From Hydractinia symbiolongicarpus (taxonomy: Eukaryota > Cnidaria > Hydrozoa > Anthoathecata > Hydractiniidae): a stretch of 64,000 nucleotides of DNA. The DNA is taken from the NCBI RefSeq assembly GCF_029227915.1, contig NC_079883.1:10788001-10852000 (forward strand), read 5' to 3'. A program made the position numbers and the translations under genes. Below are positions 8,245-23,983 of this stretch, in pieces. The notes under the pieces are model-generated. The model ran no database searches and was not told the DNA's origin. It was given only the letters and a program-made list of their open reading frames with translations. Position 1 is the first letter of the stretch; each line of letters opens with the position of its first letter.

Positions 8245-8601
<357 letters not shown>

Positions 8602-9080
8602 TTAACAGAATTCAGACAGCTTTAAAAAGAGGCCATAAAATTACCTACTGCTCGTGGAAACACCCTAATTAACCAATAGAGTTGCGTCATTACAAAATGT
8701 TCCGAACATTTTGTACATTTTTTTAAGTAAAACTGTAGTTTTTTTAAAAATTCGTGGTCTTAATGTTTCAGTAAGGCAATAAATTTGGCATCGTTGGAAT
8801 TCGCCAAACCTTCTGCTACTTACTAAAAAAAAAAAAAAGTCAAAAGCTTTTGTGTATCAGAAGATACAGCCGTTTTCCCGTAGCCAAAAAACACAGATTT
8901 TATAAAAATGTTAAAGTAATGAGCGTAATGTCATTATGCAGCCAATCAGAAATTACTTTCTTAGCACCAATCAAATGGTTTGTTTTGAACCTTAGCTGTC
9001 AATCAATATGAGAAATAAAACTTTGGCGCGATAGTGCATTTTAGACCGTCTTGTGTATCCGTACTACATCGACTTCTTAA

Positions 9081-9496
<416 letters not shown>

Positions 9497-9854
9497 GCAT
9501 CTTACCAAACAAAAAAACGGCTATTTTTATAGCCACACATCCATAAAAAATATTACGGCTAGCTTTTTATATCAACTTTGTCCTGCTTTCTGTTTAAATT
9601 TTATGCTACATAAAAATTTTATGCTACATAAAGTTTGACAATGTTAAAAATATGAAGGGCAAGAAAAGTAAAAGCAAGAAATAAGAAATTTAAAAACGAA
9701 AATACTTAAACTTAGGGAATCTAATCTTAAATTTACTCTTTTTTAACTGTTTAAGTGACTTAAACAAGTTAACTTTGTACCAAGATAATGTTTTTTTGTA
9801 AATGTGTGGCTATAAAAATAGCCGTTTGTTAATGTAATAGCCAGATACACACAA

Positions 9855-10407
9855 TTATTTTTTTGCGGTCTTCTTTGCTGCCTTTTTGGGAGTCTTTTTT
9901 GACCTTCTTTGCTGCAGGTTTTTTAGCAACAGGCTTCTTTGTGGGTTTCTTAGCTGCTGGTTTCTTAGCCGAGGCTTTCTTTGTGGCAGGCTTCTTTTGC
10001 TGCTTTCTTTGGCGTGCTCTTCTTTGCTGGCTTCTTTTTTGGTGTACTTTTCTTTGCAGTAGGCTTCTTTGCCGTTGGCTTTTTTGCTGCGGCCTTTTTC
10101 TTAGGTTTTTCTTTTTTTACCTGACCTAGCTTGAATGATCCAGAAGCACCAGTGCCTTTAGTTTGAATCAAATCGCCTGATGTTACTCCTCGTTTAAGAG
10201 CCATTTTCAGATGATGATCTGAGTTTCAGCAACTTTGTAATTTGCATGAATATATTTTGTAATAGCTTGGCGAGATGAACCACCGCGTTCCTTTAGGGTA
10301 GCGATAGCAGCCTTGATCATGTCCACATATTTAGGGTGATCAGCTGTCTTCTTTGCAGCAGGTTTCTTCTTGGGTGCGATTTTCTTTGGAGAAGCTGCTT
10401 CACTCAT
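9855..10407 (-). pseudogene. H1: Histone H1, copy 2, frameshifted
   Basis: Starts MSEAASPKK at 10405-10407 and stays in frame for about 60 codons until a lost T near 10224 (GAGTTTCAGC). Two extra T follow, near 9897 and 9999. The tail region is otherwise H1. Stem-loop at 9808-9823. Upstream, a lost C also puts the alternative MDCCKK start out of frame. Confidence 0.85.
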
Positions 10408-10986
10408 TTTTAATGTTTTCTTACAACAATCAACGATAAACGATGCTTGTTATCACAGTAGAAGTATACTAAACATTACCGTGTAAATGAGATATAATTT
10501 AAGACGGTGCGAAGTATGCGGACGTAAAAGTACCACTCCCGGGAATTGATTTGCGCGAAAACAGAAATGTGTGTTTCTGTACATCGTATAATGTCCGTTT
10601 TGGGTGCCGCGACTATGCGAAAGCATGTTAATTTTTATTTGTAGTACGACGCAATAGTCTGCAAGAGAAGCTGCTGGAGTTTGATGTCTTCAGCATTACA
10701 TCTAGTCTGTTAATTTGGGCTTCTTCCGCGCTCGTGTTAGGATTTTCATAAAGCGTTCTTTGGTTTGCCGTTGCGTATGTCGGCCTACATCATCGACACG
10801 GCCTGTTTCCGGCTATTAGGAGCAATTCATATATTGGGCACTGCGTTTCGACTTTTTTATTAGACCACAGTAAAAAAAATTCACTCACAGAAGTCCCTTT
10901 CTTTCATGGCTACAAACACGAAGAATTCTGTCGTAAGTAAAACGAATGCGCAAGCCAAAATGACGATGGGGCGAAGTCATAAGCAT

Positions 10987-11058
10987 GGCCCTGTGGCCCA
11001 ATGGATAAGGCATCTGACTACGAATCAGGGGATTCCAGGTTCGACTCCTGCAGGGTCG
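10987..11058 (+). tRNA. trnR-ACG: tRNA-Arg (ACG), copy 2, one base short
   Basis: 72 nt. One G is missing at the T-stem/acceptor junction (CTCCTGCAGGGTCG), so either the T-stem or the acceptor stem loses a pair. Within the indel-rich block. Confidence 0.85.
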
Positions 11059-11379
11059 CACTGTCGCATTTCGGCTGCATGGTCTACTGTGTAACGCGCG
11101 CGCACGTTCTGGCGTAATGCGTTGATAAACGGAATGTACGCAGACATATTGGAAAGTAATATCACGCACTTAGTATCGTCGCCTTTGTTAGCATTCATGT
11201 AAGTTACCATCCACTCGCTACAGTCGCTCTCCATCCTACGGCTAAATCAACAGCCGTGATTTTTACTATGTCGCCGTCCATCCGTACGCGGTGACAGTTG
11301 TAAGCTTTACAGTAACGTGACATGCTCCACAAGCAGTTACGGTGTGTGGACGATGCCTATCATGGCAACGCTTGTCTTT

Positions 11380-11565
11380 ATCGCTTCTCGGCCTAATGGC
11401 TAAGATCAAGTGTAGTATCTGTTCTTATCAGTTTAATATCTGGTAGGCCATTCTCTGAATGGTCAGTATATTAATCTGATTTTTGGCCTTGGGTCATGGA
11501 GGTGGATTCATTCACGCCGTGACCACGGGTTGCCTTGGTGTTGCACTATTACCGATGGCGGCCCC
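11380..11565 (+). ncRNA. U2: U2 snRNA, copy 2
   Basis: Matches copy 1, with an extra C in the 3' terminal stem (GGCCCCAC). The 5' flank also lacks one T. GTAGTA and the Sm site are intact. In the indel-rich block. Confidence 0.92.
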
Positions 11566-11757
11566 ACATAAGCAATAAAAGAATAATAGCAGTCCTCTTT
11601 CCGACGGCACTCTGCATAGTCTACGGCGGGAACAAAACGCGTACACTGGGGGAGAATACAGCCTATGCCCCGCGACACGGCAGTTTATAACACACTCAAG
11701 CCACAAGCATTAACAAACTTTGAAGGGTACCCTCATGCTACGGTGCAGTTCCAACTC

Positions 11758-11923
11758 ATACTTACCTGACGGGGAAGTAAAGACTGATCAATGAGGGTTT
11801 TCTTCCAGAGTGAGGCTCTTGCATTGCACTACGCTTGGGCTGACCTCTGCGATTACTGCAAACGTCAGTAACTCGACCGTACAATTTCTGGTAGTGGGGG
11901 CCCTGCGTCCGCGCTCGCCCCCT
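11758..11923 (+). ncRNA. U1: U1 snRNA, copy 3
   Basis: As copy 1, with one extra C in the terminal stem (GGGGGCCCTGCG), in the indel-rich block. Confidence 0.92.
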
Positions 11924-12254
11924 CCTTAAGTCAAAATGAATGAGCTTAGAAAAGTTGCGCGGCCAAATGTCGGTGGTGACTTAAACGCTAAGGTAAAACC
12001 TCGCTTGGCTGTTACGAAACGTTGATTGCGATATAAGTCCTCGGAAGGCGGCGGAATTTTATTTTATTTGCCATTCCGTCAGGGTTATTGGATGATCGGC
12101 AATAGATCGAGTTTGTATGCATTTGAAAGCTCTTTTTTCTCGTACTATCACCTGAAAATGTCGTAGGAAAATGTCATAGGAAAACACTTTCAACAACCGC
12201 CACGTTCCTTAATTGTTATAACAAGAAATATATCACAGTAAATGAAAATGAAAA

Positions 12255-12373
12255 GCCTACGACACCGGGGAGTTCCCAGGCGGTCCCCCATCCAAGTACT
12301 ATCCCGGCCCGACGATGCTTAACTTCCGTGATCAGACGAGAACGGGTGTGTTCATCGTGGTATGGCCGTAGAC
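12255..12373 (-). rRNA. 5S: 5S rRNA, copy 3
   Basis: 119 nt: one extra G near 12270 (CCGGGGAG on the plus strand) relative to the majority form. In the indel-rich block. Confidence 0.92.
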
Positions 12374-12572
12374 ATTAGTAGGCTGCAAATACGTGCAATT
12401 TATTTTGACGTTGTGATCAAATTTTTTTATTTAATTTCTTTGAGTTACTTAGGACAAGGCGTATGCATGGATTATCTATTAGACTTTAAGGTTATAGTTT
12501 TGTGAAAAAAACAATGTTTTTTTAAAGATGTGTGGCTATAAAAATAGCCGTTGTTTTCTGAGTGTAGCCGGT

Positions 12573-12954
12573 TTACCTTCTTCTGTCCTTTGTCGTTCTT
12601 CTTTGGGAGTAAGACAGCTTGAATGTTTGGCAAAACACCACCAGCTGCAATGGTTTACACCGCTCAAAAGTTTGTTTAATTCTTCATCATTACGAACAGC
12701 CAATTGTAAATGTCTTGGAATAATCCTAGCTTTTTTGTTGTCTCTTGCTGCGTTACCAGCCAACTCCAATATCTCAGCAGATAAATATTCCAAGACGGCT
12801 GCTAAGTAAACTGGTGCTCCAGATCCAATTCGGTTAGCATAGTGCCCTCTACGAAGGAATCTATGCACTCTACCGACTGGAAATTGAAGTCCAGCTCTTG
12901 AGGATCTTGTCTTGGCTTTAGCCTTAGCTTTCCACCTTTTCCACGTCCAGACAT
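12573..12954 (-). pseudogene. H2A: Histone H2A, copy 3, frameshifted
   Basis: Start codon at 12952-12954. A lost T near 12930 (AGCTTTCCACC) breaks the frame in the N-tail. An extra T near 12655 and an extra C near 12576 follow. Net length is 382 against 381 nt. Stem-loop intact at 12534-12549. Confidence 0.85.
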
Positions 12955-13238
12955 AACTGCGATTTGATTTGTAAGTTAATACAAAAACGTACGAATATTT
13001 AACGTAAGTGTTAACGAAATAAACTTTACTCGTTTTTCATCATAAAAATAGGATCGAAATCATGTTTTTTTAACCAATCATAATTAAGTATTAAACAAAA
13101 GATTTTTTTTTTAACCAATTAAATTGCGTATCGGCGTTTTCGGATCGAATTCGATCCGATTTTTTTACTTATAAACAAAAAGTTTTGACTTGCAGGTTAA
13201 TGCTTATTTACAAGTCTAAGTAGCAAAAATTTTTAACC

Positions 13239-13643
13239 ATGTCTGACGCCAGCAGCTAAAGGAGGAAAACAGGCACCTAAAGTAGCCAAGAAAGGTGAAA
13301 AAAGAGCCGGCAAAAAAGGAGGAAAGATTGGTGGAACTGGTGAAAAGAAACGCAAGAGAAAGAGAAAGGAAAGTTATGCTATTTACATCTACAATGTTTT
13401 GAAACAAGTTCACCCAGATGTCGGAGTTTCAAGCAAAGCTATGAGCATCATGAACTCATTTGTCAACGACATCTTTGAGCGCATTGCTTCCGAAGCTTCG
13501 CGTTTGGCTCTTCAAAACAAAAAGTCGACCATCTCTTCTCGTGAAATTCAAACCGCAGTACGTCTTCTCTTGCCTGGAGAACTTGCAAAACACGCAGTCA
13601 GTGAAGGAACAAAAGCCGTCACAAAATACACAGCAGCAAGTAA
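13239..13643 (+). pseudogene. H2B: Histone H2B, copy 3, two frameshifts
   Basis: An extra C after codon 4 (GACGCCAGCAGC) and a lost A near the end (TACACAGCAGCAAG) leave the length at 405 nt but put nearly all codons out of frame from the true ATG. The whole histone fold is still readable in the shifted frame (from about 13399). That pattern is typical of consensus error rather than long decay. Stem-loop at 13667-13682. Confidence 0.85.
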
Positions 13644-14067
13644 ACCAACGTCTACCAAACACAAACGGTCTTTTTTAAGACCACACATCTTTAAAAAACA
13701 TTTACTTGGCGTCACTACAAGTTAACCGAAGTTAATAAAACTTCTAAATAATGTGCTTAAGAACACTAGCCTACATTCTAAAATACTTCCCCATGTGTGT
13801 GTGGATTAGCTCACTTTTCATACGTATTATTAGCTGTACTTGCAGAAAAGACAAGTACATTGATCCATGTTATTGCTTACATTTAACTTAACCCAGCTTT
13901 TCACGGAAACACTCCCAGGCCAAATTAACCCTACAAAGTATTTCTAATTTTTTTTGTGTCATATATGACATAGTATCGTATAGCAATAAATGTAACTGTG
14001 ACAAGACTTTACACATTGTGTAATTTGGAAGCGTGCACAAAGTAATGTTTTAAAAGATTTGTGGCTA

Positions 14068-14457
<390 letters not shown>

Positions 14458-14930
14458 TTAACAGAATTCAGACAGCTTTAAAAAGAGGCCATAAAATTAC
14501 CTACTGCTCGTGGAAACACCCTAATTAACCAATAGAGTTGCGTCATTACAAAATGTTCCGAACATTTTTGTACATTTTTTAGTAAAACTGTAGTTTTTTT
14601 AAAAATTCGTGGTCTTAATGTTTCAGTAAGGCAATAAATTTGGCATCGTTGGAATTCGCCAAACCTTCTGCTACTTACTAAAAAAAAAAAAAGTCAAAAG
14701 CTTTTGTGTATCAGAAGATTACAGGCCGTTTTCCCGTAGCCAAAAAACACAGATTTTATAAAAATGTTAAAGTAATGAGCGTAATGTCATTATGCAGCCA
14801 ATACAGAAATTACTTTCTTAGCACCAATCAATTGGTTTGTTTTGAACCTTAGCTGTCAATCATATGAGAAATAAAACTTTGCGCGATAGTGCATTTTAGA
14901 CCGTCTTGTGTAACTACATCGACTTCTTAA

Positions 14931-15344
<414 letters not shown>

Positions 15345-15705
15345 GCATCTTACCAAACAAAAAACGGCTATTTTTATAGCCACACATCCATAAAAAATAT
15401 TACGGCTAGCTTTTTATATCAAACTTTGTCCTGCTTTCTGTTTAAATTTTATGCTACATAAAAATTTTATGCTACATAAAGTTTGACAATGTTAAAAATA
15501 TGAAGGGCAAGAAAAATAAAAGCAGGAAAATAAGAAATTTAAAAACGAAAATACTTAAACTTAGGGAATCTAATCTTAAATTTACTCTTTTTTAACTGTT
15601 TAAGTGACTTAAACAAGTTTAACTTTGTACCAAGATAATGTTTTTTTGTAAATGTGTGGCTATAAAAATAGCCGTTTGTTAATGTAATAGCCAGATACAC
15701 ACAAA

Positions 15706-16257
15706 TTATTTTTTTGCGGTCTTCTTTGCTGCCTTTTTGGGAGTCTTTTTGACCTTCTTTGCTGCAGGTTTTTTAGCAACAGGCTTCTTTGTGGGTTTCT
15801 TAGCTGCTGGTTTCTTAGCCGAGGCTTTCTTTGTGGCAGGCTTCTTTGCTGCTTTCTTTGGCGTGCTCTTCTTTGCTGGCTTCTTTTTTGGTGTACTTTT
15901 CTTTGCAGTAGGCTTCTTTGCCGTTGGCTTTTTTGCTGCGGCCTTTTTCTTAGGTTTTTCTTTTTTTACCTGACCTAGCTTGAATGATCCAGAAGCACCA
16001 GTGCCTTTAGTTTGAATCAAATCGCCTGATGTTACTCCTCGTTTAAGAGCCATTTTCAGATGATGATCTGAGTTTTCAGCAACTTTGTAATTTGCATGAA
16101 TATATTTTGTAATAGCTTGGCGAGATGAACCACCGCGTTCCTTTAGGGTAGCGATAGCAGCCTTGATCATGTCCACATATTTAGGGTGATCAGCTGTCTT
16201 CTTTGCAGCAGGTTTCTTCTTGGGTGCGATTTTCTTTGGAGAAGCTGCTTCACTCAT
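15706..16257 (-). CDS. H1: Histone H1, copy 3
   Basis: 183 aa identical to copy 1. Stem-loop at 15658-15673. Two substitutions upstream of its H1 box (about 16434 and 16440). Confidence 0.95.
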   Translation of the reverse strand: MSEAASPKKIAPKKKPAAKKTADHPKYVDMIKAAIATLKERGGSSRQAITKYIHANYKVAENSDHHLKMALKRGVTSGDLIQTKGTGASGSFKLGQVKKEKPKKKAAAKKPTAKKPTAKKSTPKKKPAKKSTPKKAAKKPATKKASAKKPAAKKPTKKPVAKKPAAKKVKKTPKKAAKKTAKK

Positions 16258-16836
16258 TTTTAATGTTTTCTTACAACAATCCAACGATAAACGATGCTTG
16301 TTATCACAGTAGAAGTATACTAAACATTACCGTGTAAATGAGATATAATTTAAGACGGTGCGAAGTATGCGGACGTAAAAGTACCACTCCCGGGAATTGA
16401 TTTGGCGCGAAAACAGAAATGTGTGTTTCTGTAGATCGTGTAATGTCCGTTTTGGGTGCCGCGACTATGCGAAAGCATGTTAATTTTTATTTGTAGTACG
16501 ACGCAATAGTCTGCAAGAGAAGCTGCTGGAGTTTGAGGTCTTCAGCATTACATCTAGTCTGTTAATTTGGGCTTCTTCCGCGCTCGTGTTAGGATTTTCA
16601 TAAAGCGTTCTTTGGTTTGCGTTGCGTATGTCGGCCTACATCATCGACACGGCCTGTTTCCGGCTATTAGGAGCAATTCATATATTGGGCACTGCGTTTC
16701 GACTTTTTTATTAGACCACAGTAAAAAAATTCACTCACAGAAGTCCCTTTCTTTCATGGCTACAAACACGAAGAATTCTGTCGTAAGTAAAACGAATGCG
16801 CAAGCCAAAATGACGATGGGGCGAAGTCATAAGCAT

Positions 16837-16909
16837 GGCCCTGTGGCCCAATGGATAAGGCATCTGACTACGAATCAGGGGATTCCAGGTTCGACTCCTG
16901 GCAGGGTCG
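16837..16909 (+). tRNA. trnR-ACG: tRNA-Arg (ACG), copy 3
   Basis: 73 nt, identical to copy 1. Confidence 0.95.
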
Positions 16910-17231
16910 CACTGTCGCATTTCGGCTGCATGGTCTACTGTGTAACGCGCGCGCACGTTCTGGCGTAATGCGTTGATAAACGGAATGTACGCAGACATAT
17001 TGGAAAGTAATATCACGCACTTAGTATCGTCGCCTTTGTTAGCATTCATGTAAGTTACCATCCACTCGCTACAGTCGCTCTCCATCCTACGGCTAAATCA
17101 ACAGCCGTGATTTTTACTATGTCGCCGTCCATCCGTACGCGGTGACAGTTGTAAGCTTTACAGTAACGTGACATGCTCCACAAGCAGTTACGGTGTGTGG
17201 ACGATGCCTATCATGGCAACGCTTGTTCTTT

Positions 17232-17416
17232 ATCGCTTCTCGGCCTAATGGCTAAGATCAAGTGTAGTATCTGTTCTTATCAGTTTAATATCTGGTAGGC
17301 CATTCTCTGAATGGTCAGTATATTAATCTGATTTTTGGCCTTGGGTCATGGAGGTGGATTCATTCACGCCGTGACCACGGGTTGCCTTGGTGTTGCACTA
17401 TTACCGATGGCGGCCC
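17232..17416 (+). ncRNA. U2: U2 snRNA, copy 3
   Basis: Identical to copy 1 as far as I can read it. Confidence 0.96.
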
Positions 17417-17608
17417 ACATAAGCAATAAAAGAATAATAGCAGTCCTCTTTCCGACGGCACTCTGCATAGTCTACGGCGGGAACAAAACGCGTACACTGG
17501 GGGAGAATACAGCCTATGCCCCGCGACACGGCAGTTTATAACACACTCAAGCCACAAGCATTAACAAACTTTGAAGGGTACCCTCATGCTACGGTGCAGT
17601 TCCAACTC

Positions 17609-17773
17609 ATACTTACCTGACGGGGAAGTAAAGACTGATCAATGAGGGTTTTCTTCCAGAGTGAGGCTCTTGCATTGCACTACGCTTGGGCTGACCTCTG
17701 CGATTACTGCAAACGTCAGTAACTCGACCGTACAATTTCTGGTAGTGGGGGCCTGCGTCCGCGCTCGCCCCCT
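17609..17773 (+). ncRNA. U1: U1 snRNA, copy 4
   Basis: Same as copy 1. Confidence 0.95.
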
Positions 17774-18102
17774 CCTTAAGTCAAAATGAATGAGCTTAGA
17801 AAAGTTGCGCGGCCAAATGTCGGTGGTGACTTAAACGCTAAGGTAAAACCTCGCTTGGCTGTTACGAAACGTGATTGCGATATAAGTCCTCGGAAGGCGG
17901 CGGAATTTTATTTTATTTGCCATTCCGTCAGGGTTATTGGATGATCGGCAATAGATCGAGTTTGTATGCATTTGAAAGCTCTTTTTTCTCGTACTATCAC
18001 CTGAAAATGTCGTAGGAAAATGTCATAGGAAACACTTTCAACAACCGCCACGTTCCTTAATTGTTATAACAAGAAATATATCACAGCAAATGAAAATGAA
18101 AA

Positions 18103-18220
18103 GCCTACGACACCGGGAGTTCCCAGGCGGTCCCCCATCCAAGTACTATCCCGGCCCGACGATGCTTAACTTCCGTGATCAGACGAGAACGGGTGTGTTC
18201 ATCGTGGTATGGCCGTAGAC
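18103..18220 (-). rRNA. 5S: 5S rRNA, copy 4
   Basis: 118-nt majority form. Confidence 0.96.
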
Positions 18221-18417
18221 ATTAGTAGGTGCAAATACGTGCAATTTATTTTGACGTTGTGATCAAATTTTTTTATTTAATTTCTTTGAGTTACTTAGGA
18301 CAAGGCGTATGCATGGATTATCTATTAGACTTTAAGGTTATAGTTTTGTGAAAAAAACAATGTTTTTTTAAAGATGTGTGGCTATAAAAATAGCCGTTGT
18401 TTTCTGAGTGTAGCGGT

Positions 18418-18798
18418 TTACTTCTTCTGTCCTTTGTCGTTCTTCTTTGGGAGTAAGACAGCTTGAATGTTTGGCAAAACACCACCAGCTGCAATGGTTA
18501 CACCGCTCAAAAGTTTGTTTAATTCTTCATCATTACGAACAGCCAATTGTAAATGTCTTGGAATAATCCTAGCTTTTTTGTTGTCTCTTGCTGCGTTACC
18601 AGCCAACTCCAATATCTCAGCAGATAAATATTCCAAGACGGCTGCTAAGTAAACTGGTGCTCCAGATCCAATTCGGTTAGCATAGTGCCCTCTACGAAGG
18701 AATCTATGCACTCTACCGACTGGAAATTGAAGTCCAGCTCTTGAGGATCTTGTCTTGGCTTTAGCCTTAGCTTTTCCACCTTTTCCACGTCCAGACAT
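18418..18798 (-). CDS. H2A: Histone H2A, copy 4
   Basis: Protein identical to copy 1. Stem-loop 18380-18395. Confidence 0.98.
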   Translation of the reverse strand: MSGRGKGGKAKAKAKTRSSRAGLQFPVGRVHRFLRRGHYANRIGSGAPVYLAAVLEYLSAEILELAGNAARDNKKARIIPRHLQLAVRNDEELNKLLSGVTIAAGGVLPNIQAVLLPKKNDKGQKK

Positions 18799-19082
18799 AA
18801 CTGCGATTTGATTTGTAAGTTAATACAAAAACGTACGAATATTTAACGTAAGTGTTAACGAAATAAACTTTACTCGTTTTTTCATCATAAAAATAGGATC
18901 GAAATCATGTTTTTTTAACCAATCATAATTAAGTATTAAACAAAAGATTTTTTTTTTAACCAATTAAATTGCGTATCGGCGTTTTCGGATCGAATTCGAT
19001 CCGATTTTTTTACTTATAAACAAAAAGTTTTGACTTGCAGTTTAATGCTTATTTACAAGTTAAGTAGCAAAAATTTTTAACC

Positions 19083-19487
19083 ATGTCTGACGCAGCAGCT
19101 AAAGGAGGAAAACAGGCACCTAAAGTAGCCAAGAAAGGTGAAAAAAGAGCCGGCAAAAAAGGAGGAAAGATTGGTGGAACTGGTGAAAAGAAACGCAAGA
19201 GAAAGAGAAAGGAAAGTTATGCTATTTACATCTACAATGTTTTGAAACAAGTTCACCCAGATGTCGGAGTTTCAAGCAAAGCTATGAGCATCATAAACTC
19301 ATTTGTCAACGACATCTTTGAGCGCATTGCTTCCGAAGCTTCGCGTTTGGCTCTTCAAAACAAAAAGTCGACCATCTCTTCTCGTGAAATTCAAACCGCA
19401 GTACGTCTTCTCTTGCCTGGAGAACTTGCAAAACACGCAGTCAGTGAAGGAACAAAAGCCGTCACAAAATACACAAGCAGCAAGTAA
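19083..19487 (+). CDS. H2B: Histone H2B, copy 4 (M71I)
   Basis: 134 aa. ATG to ATA at codon 71 gives AMSIINSF in place of AMSIMNSF, in the histone-fold helix that contacts H2A. A conservative change, shared only with copy 5. Stem-loop 19511-19526. Confidence 0.98.
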   Translation: MSDAAAKGGKQAPKVAKKGEKRAGKKGGKIGGTGEKKRKRKRKESYAIYIYNVLKQVHPDVGVSSKAMSIINSFVNDIFERIASEASRLALQNKKSTISSREIQTAVRLLLPGELAKHAVSEGTKAVTKYTSSK

Positions 19488-19947
19488 ACCAACGTCTACC
19501 AAACACAAACGGTCTTTTTTAAGACCACACATCTTTAAAAAAACATTTACTTGGCGTCACTACAAGTTAACCGAAGTTAATAAAACTTCTAAATAATGTG
19601 CTTAAGAACACTAGCCTACATTTAAAATACTTCCCCATGTGTGTGTGGATTAGCTTCACTTTTCATACGTATTATTAGCTGTACTTGCAGAAAAGACAAG
19701 TACATTGATCCATGTTATTGCTTACATTTAACTTAACCCAGCTTTTCACGGAAACACTCCCAGGCAAATTAACCCTACAAAGTATTTCTAAATTTTTTTT
19801 GTGTCATATATGACATAGTATCGTATAGCAATAAATGTAACTGTGACAAGACTTTACACATTGTGTAATTTGGAAGCGTGCACAAAGTAATGTTTTAAAA
19901 GATTTGTGGCTATAAAAATAGCCGTTTTTGTTGAGCAATGACAACGC

Positions 19948-20304
<357 letters not shown>

Positions 20305-20782
20305 TTAACAGAATTCAGACAGCTTTAAAAAGAGGCCATAAAATTACCTACTGCTCGTGGAAACACCCTAATTAACCAATAGAGTTGCGTCATTACAAAA
20401 TGTTCCGAACATTTTGTACATTTTTTTAAGTAAAACTGTAGTTTTTTTAAAAATTCGTGGTCTTAATGTTTCAGTAAGGCAATAAATTTGGCATCGTTGG
20501 AATTCGCCAAACCTTCTGCTACTTACTAAAAAAAAAAAAAGTCAAAAGCTTTTGTGTATCAGAAGATACAGCCGTTTTCCCGTAGCCAAAAAACACAGAT
20601 TTTATAAAAATGTTAAAGTAATGAGCGTAATGTCATTATGCAGCCAATCAGAAATTACTTTCTTAGCACCAATCAAATGGTTTGTTTTGAACCTTAGCTG
20701 TCAATCAATATGAGAAATAAAACTTTGGCGCGATAGTGCATTTTAGACCGTCTTGTGTATCCGTACTACATCGACTTCTTAA

Positions 20783-21196
<414 letters not shown>

Positions 21197-21557
21197 GCAT
21201 CTTACCAAACAAAAAACGGCTATTTTTATAGCCACACATCCATAAAAAATATTACGGCTAGCTTTTTATATCAAACTTTGTCCTGCTTTCTGTTTAAATT
21301 TTATGCTACATAAAAATTTTATGCTACATAAAGTTTGACAATGTTAAAAATATGAAGGGCAAGAAAAGTAAAAGCAAGAAAATAAGAAATTTAAAAACGA
21401 AAATACTTAAACTTAGGGAATCTAATCTTAAATTTACTCTTTTTTAACTGTTTAAGTGACTTAAACAAGTTTAACTTTGTACCAAGATAATGTTTTTTTG
21501 TAAATGTGTGGCTATAAAAATAGCCGTTTGTTAATGTAATAGCCAGATACACACAAA

Positions 21558-22109
21558 TTATTTTTTTGCGGTCTTCTTTGCTGCCTTTTTGGGAGTCTTT
21601 TTGACCTTCTTTGCTGCAGGTTTTTTAGCAACAGGCTTCTTTGTGGGTTTCTTAGCTGCTGGTTTCTTAGCCGAGGCTTTCTTTGTGGCAGGCTTCTTTG
21701 CTGCTTTCTTTGGCGTGCTCTTCTTTGCTGGCTTCTTTTTTGGTGTACTTTTCTTTGCAGTAGGCTTCTTTGCCGTTGGCTTTTTTGCTGCGGCCTTTTT
21801 CTTAGGTTTTTCTTTTTTTACCTGACCTAGCTTGAATGATCCAGAAGCACCAGTGCCTTTAGTTTGAATCAAATCGCCTGATGTTACTCCTCGTTTAAGA
21901 GCCATTTTCAGATGATGATCTGAGTTTTCAGCAACTTTGTAATTTGCATGAATATATTTTGTAATAGCTTGGCGAGATGAACCACCGCGTTCCTTTAGGG
22001 TAGCGATAGCAGCCTTGATCATGTCCACATATTTAGGGTGATCAGCTGTCTTCTTTGCAGCAGGTTTCTTCTTGGGTGCGATTTTCTTTGGAGAAGCTGC
22101 TTCACTCAT
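21558..22109 (-). CDS. H1: Histone H1, copy 4
   Basis: Identical to copy 1. Stem-loop 21510-21525. Confidence 0.95.
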   Translation of the reverse strand: MSEAASPKKIAPKKKPAAKKTADHPKYVDMIKAAIATLKERGGSSRQAITKYIHANYKVAENSDHHLKMALKRGVTSGDLIQTKGTGASGSFKLGQVKKEKPKKKAAAKKPTAKKPTAKKSTPKKKPAKKSTPKKAAKKPATKKASAKKPAAKKPTKKPVAKKPAAKKVKKTPKKAAKKTAKK

Positions 22110-22688
22110 TTTTAATGTTTTCTTACAACAATCCAACGATAAACGATGCTTGTTATCACAGTAGAAGTATACTAAACATTACCGTGTAAATGAGATATAA
22201 TTTAAGACGGTGCGAAGTATGCGGACGTAAAAGTACCACTCCCGGGAATTGATTTGGCGCGAAAACAGAAATGTGTGTTTCTGTACATCGTATAATGTCC
22301 GTTTTGGGTGCCGCGACTATGCGAAAGCATGTTAATTTTTATTTGTAGTACGACGCAATAGTCTGCAAGAGAAGCTGCTGGAGTTTGAGGTCTTCAGCAT
22401 TACATCTAGTCTGTTAATTTGGGCTTCTTCCGCGCTCGTGTTAGGATTTTCATAAAGCGTTCTTTGGTTTGCGTTGCGTATGTCGGCCTACATCATCGAC
22501 ACGGCCTGTTTCCGGCTATTAGGAGCAATTCATATATTGGGCACTGCGTTTCGACTTTTTTATTAGACCACAGTAAAAAAATTCACTCACAGAAGTCCCT
22601 TTCTTTCATGGCTACAAACACGAAGAATTCTGTCGTAAGTAAAACGAATGCGCAAGCCAAAATGACGATGGGGCGAAGTCATAAGCAT

Positions 22689-22761
22689 GGCCCTGTGGCC
22701 CAATGGATAAGGCATCTGACTACGAATCAGGGGATTCCAGGTTCGACTCCTGGCAGGGTCG
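22689..22761 (+). tRNA. trnR-ACG: tRNA-Arg (ACG), copy 4
   Basis: Identical to copy 1. Confidence 0.95.
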
Positions 22762-23083
22762 CACTGTCGCATTTCGGCTGCATGGTCTACTGTGTAACGC
22801 GCGCGCACGTTCTGGCGTAATGCGTTGATAAACGGAATGTACGCAGACATATTGGAAAGTAATATCACGCACTTAGTATCGTCGCCTTTGTTAGCATTCA
22901 TGTAAGTTACCATCCACTCGCTACAGTCGCTCTCCATCCTACGGCTAAATCAACAGCCGTGATTTTTACTATGTCGCCGTCCATCCGTACGCGGTGACAG
23001 TTGTAAGCTTTACAGTAACGTGACATGCTCCACAAGCAGTTACGGTGTGTGGACGATGCCTATCATGGCAACGCTTGTTCTTT

Positions 23084-23268
23084 ATCGCTTCTCGGCCTAA
23101 TGGCTAAGATCAAGTGTAGTATCTGTTCTTATCAGTTTAATATCTGGTAGGCCATTCTCTGAATGGTCAGTATATTAATCTGATTTTTGGCCTTGGGTCA
23201 TGGAGGTGGATTCATTCACGCCGTGACCACGGGTTGCCTTGGTGTTGCACTATTACCGATGGCGGCCC
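23084..23268 (+). ncRNA. U2: U2 snRNA, copy 4
   Basis: Identical to copy 1. Confidence 0.96.
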
Positions 23269-23460
23269 ACATAAGCAATAAAAGAATAATAGCAGTCCTC
23301 TTTCCGACGGCACTCTGCATAGTCTACGGCGGGAACAAAACGCGTACACTGGGGGAGAATACAGCCTATGCCCCGCGACACGGCAGTTTATAACACACTC
23401 AAGCCACAAGCATTAACAAACTTTGAAGGGTACCCTCATGCTACGGTGCAGTTCCAACTC

Positions 23461-23625
23461 ATACTTACCTGACGGGGAAGTAAAGACTGATCAATGAGGG
23501 TTTTCTTCCAGAGTGAGGCTCTTGCATTGCACTACGCTTGGGCTGACCTCTGCGATTACTGCAAACGTCAGTAACTCGACCGTACAATTTCTGGTAGTGG
23601 GGGCCTGCGTCCGCGCTCGCCCCCT
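23461..23625 (+). ncRNA. U1: U1 snRNA, copy 5
   Basis: Same as copy 1. Confidence 0.95.
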
Positions 23626-23954
23626 CCTTAAGTCAAAATGAATGAGCTTAGAAAAGTTGCGCGGCCAAATGTCGGTGGTGACTTAAACGCTAAGGTAAAA
23701 CCTCGCTTGGCTGTTACGAAACGTGATTGCGATATAAGTCCTCGGAAGGCGGCGGAATTTTATTTTATTTGCCATTCCGTCAGGGTTATTGGATGATCGG
23801 CAATAGATCGAGTTTGTATGCATTTGAAAGCTCTTTTTTCTCGTACTATCACCTGAAAATGTCGTAGGAAAATGTCATAGGAAACACTTTCAACAACCGC
23901 CACGTTCCTTAATTGTTATAACAAGAAATATATCACAGCAAATGAAAATGAAAA

Positions 23955-23983
23955 GCCTACGACACCGGGAGTTCCCAGGCGGT
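23955..23983 (-). pseudogene. 5S: 5S rRNA 3' remnant
   Basis: Only the last 29 nt of 5S remain (GCCTACGAC to AGGCGGT on the plus strand). The transcription start and most of the internal control region are gone, so it cannot function. Confidence 0.93.
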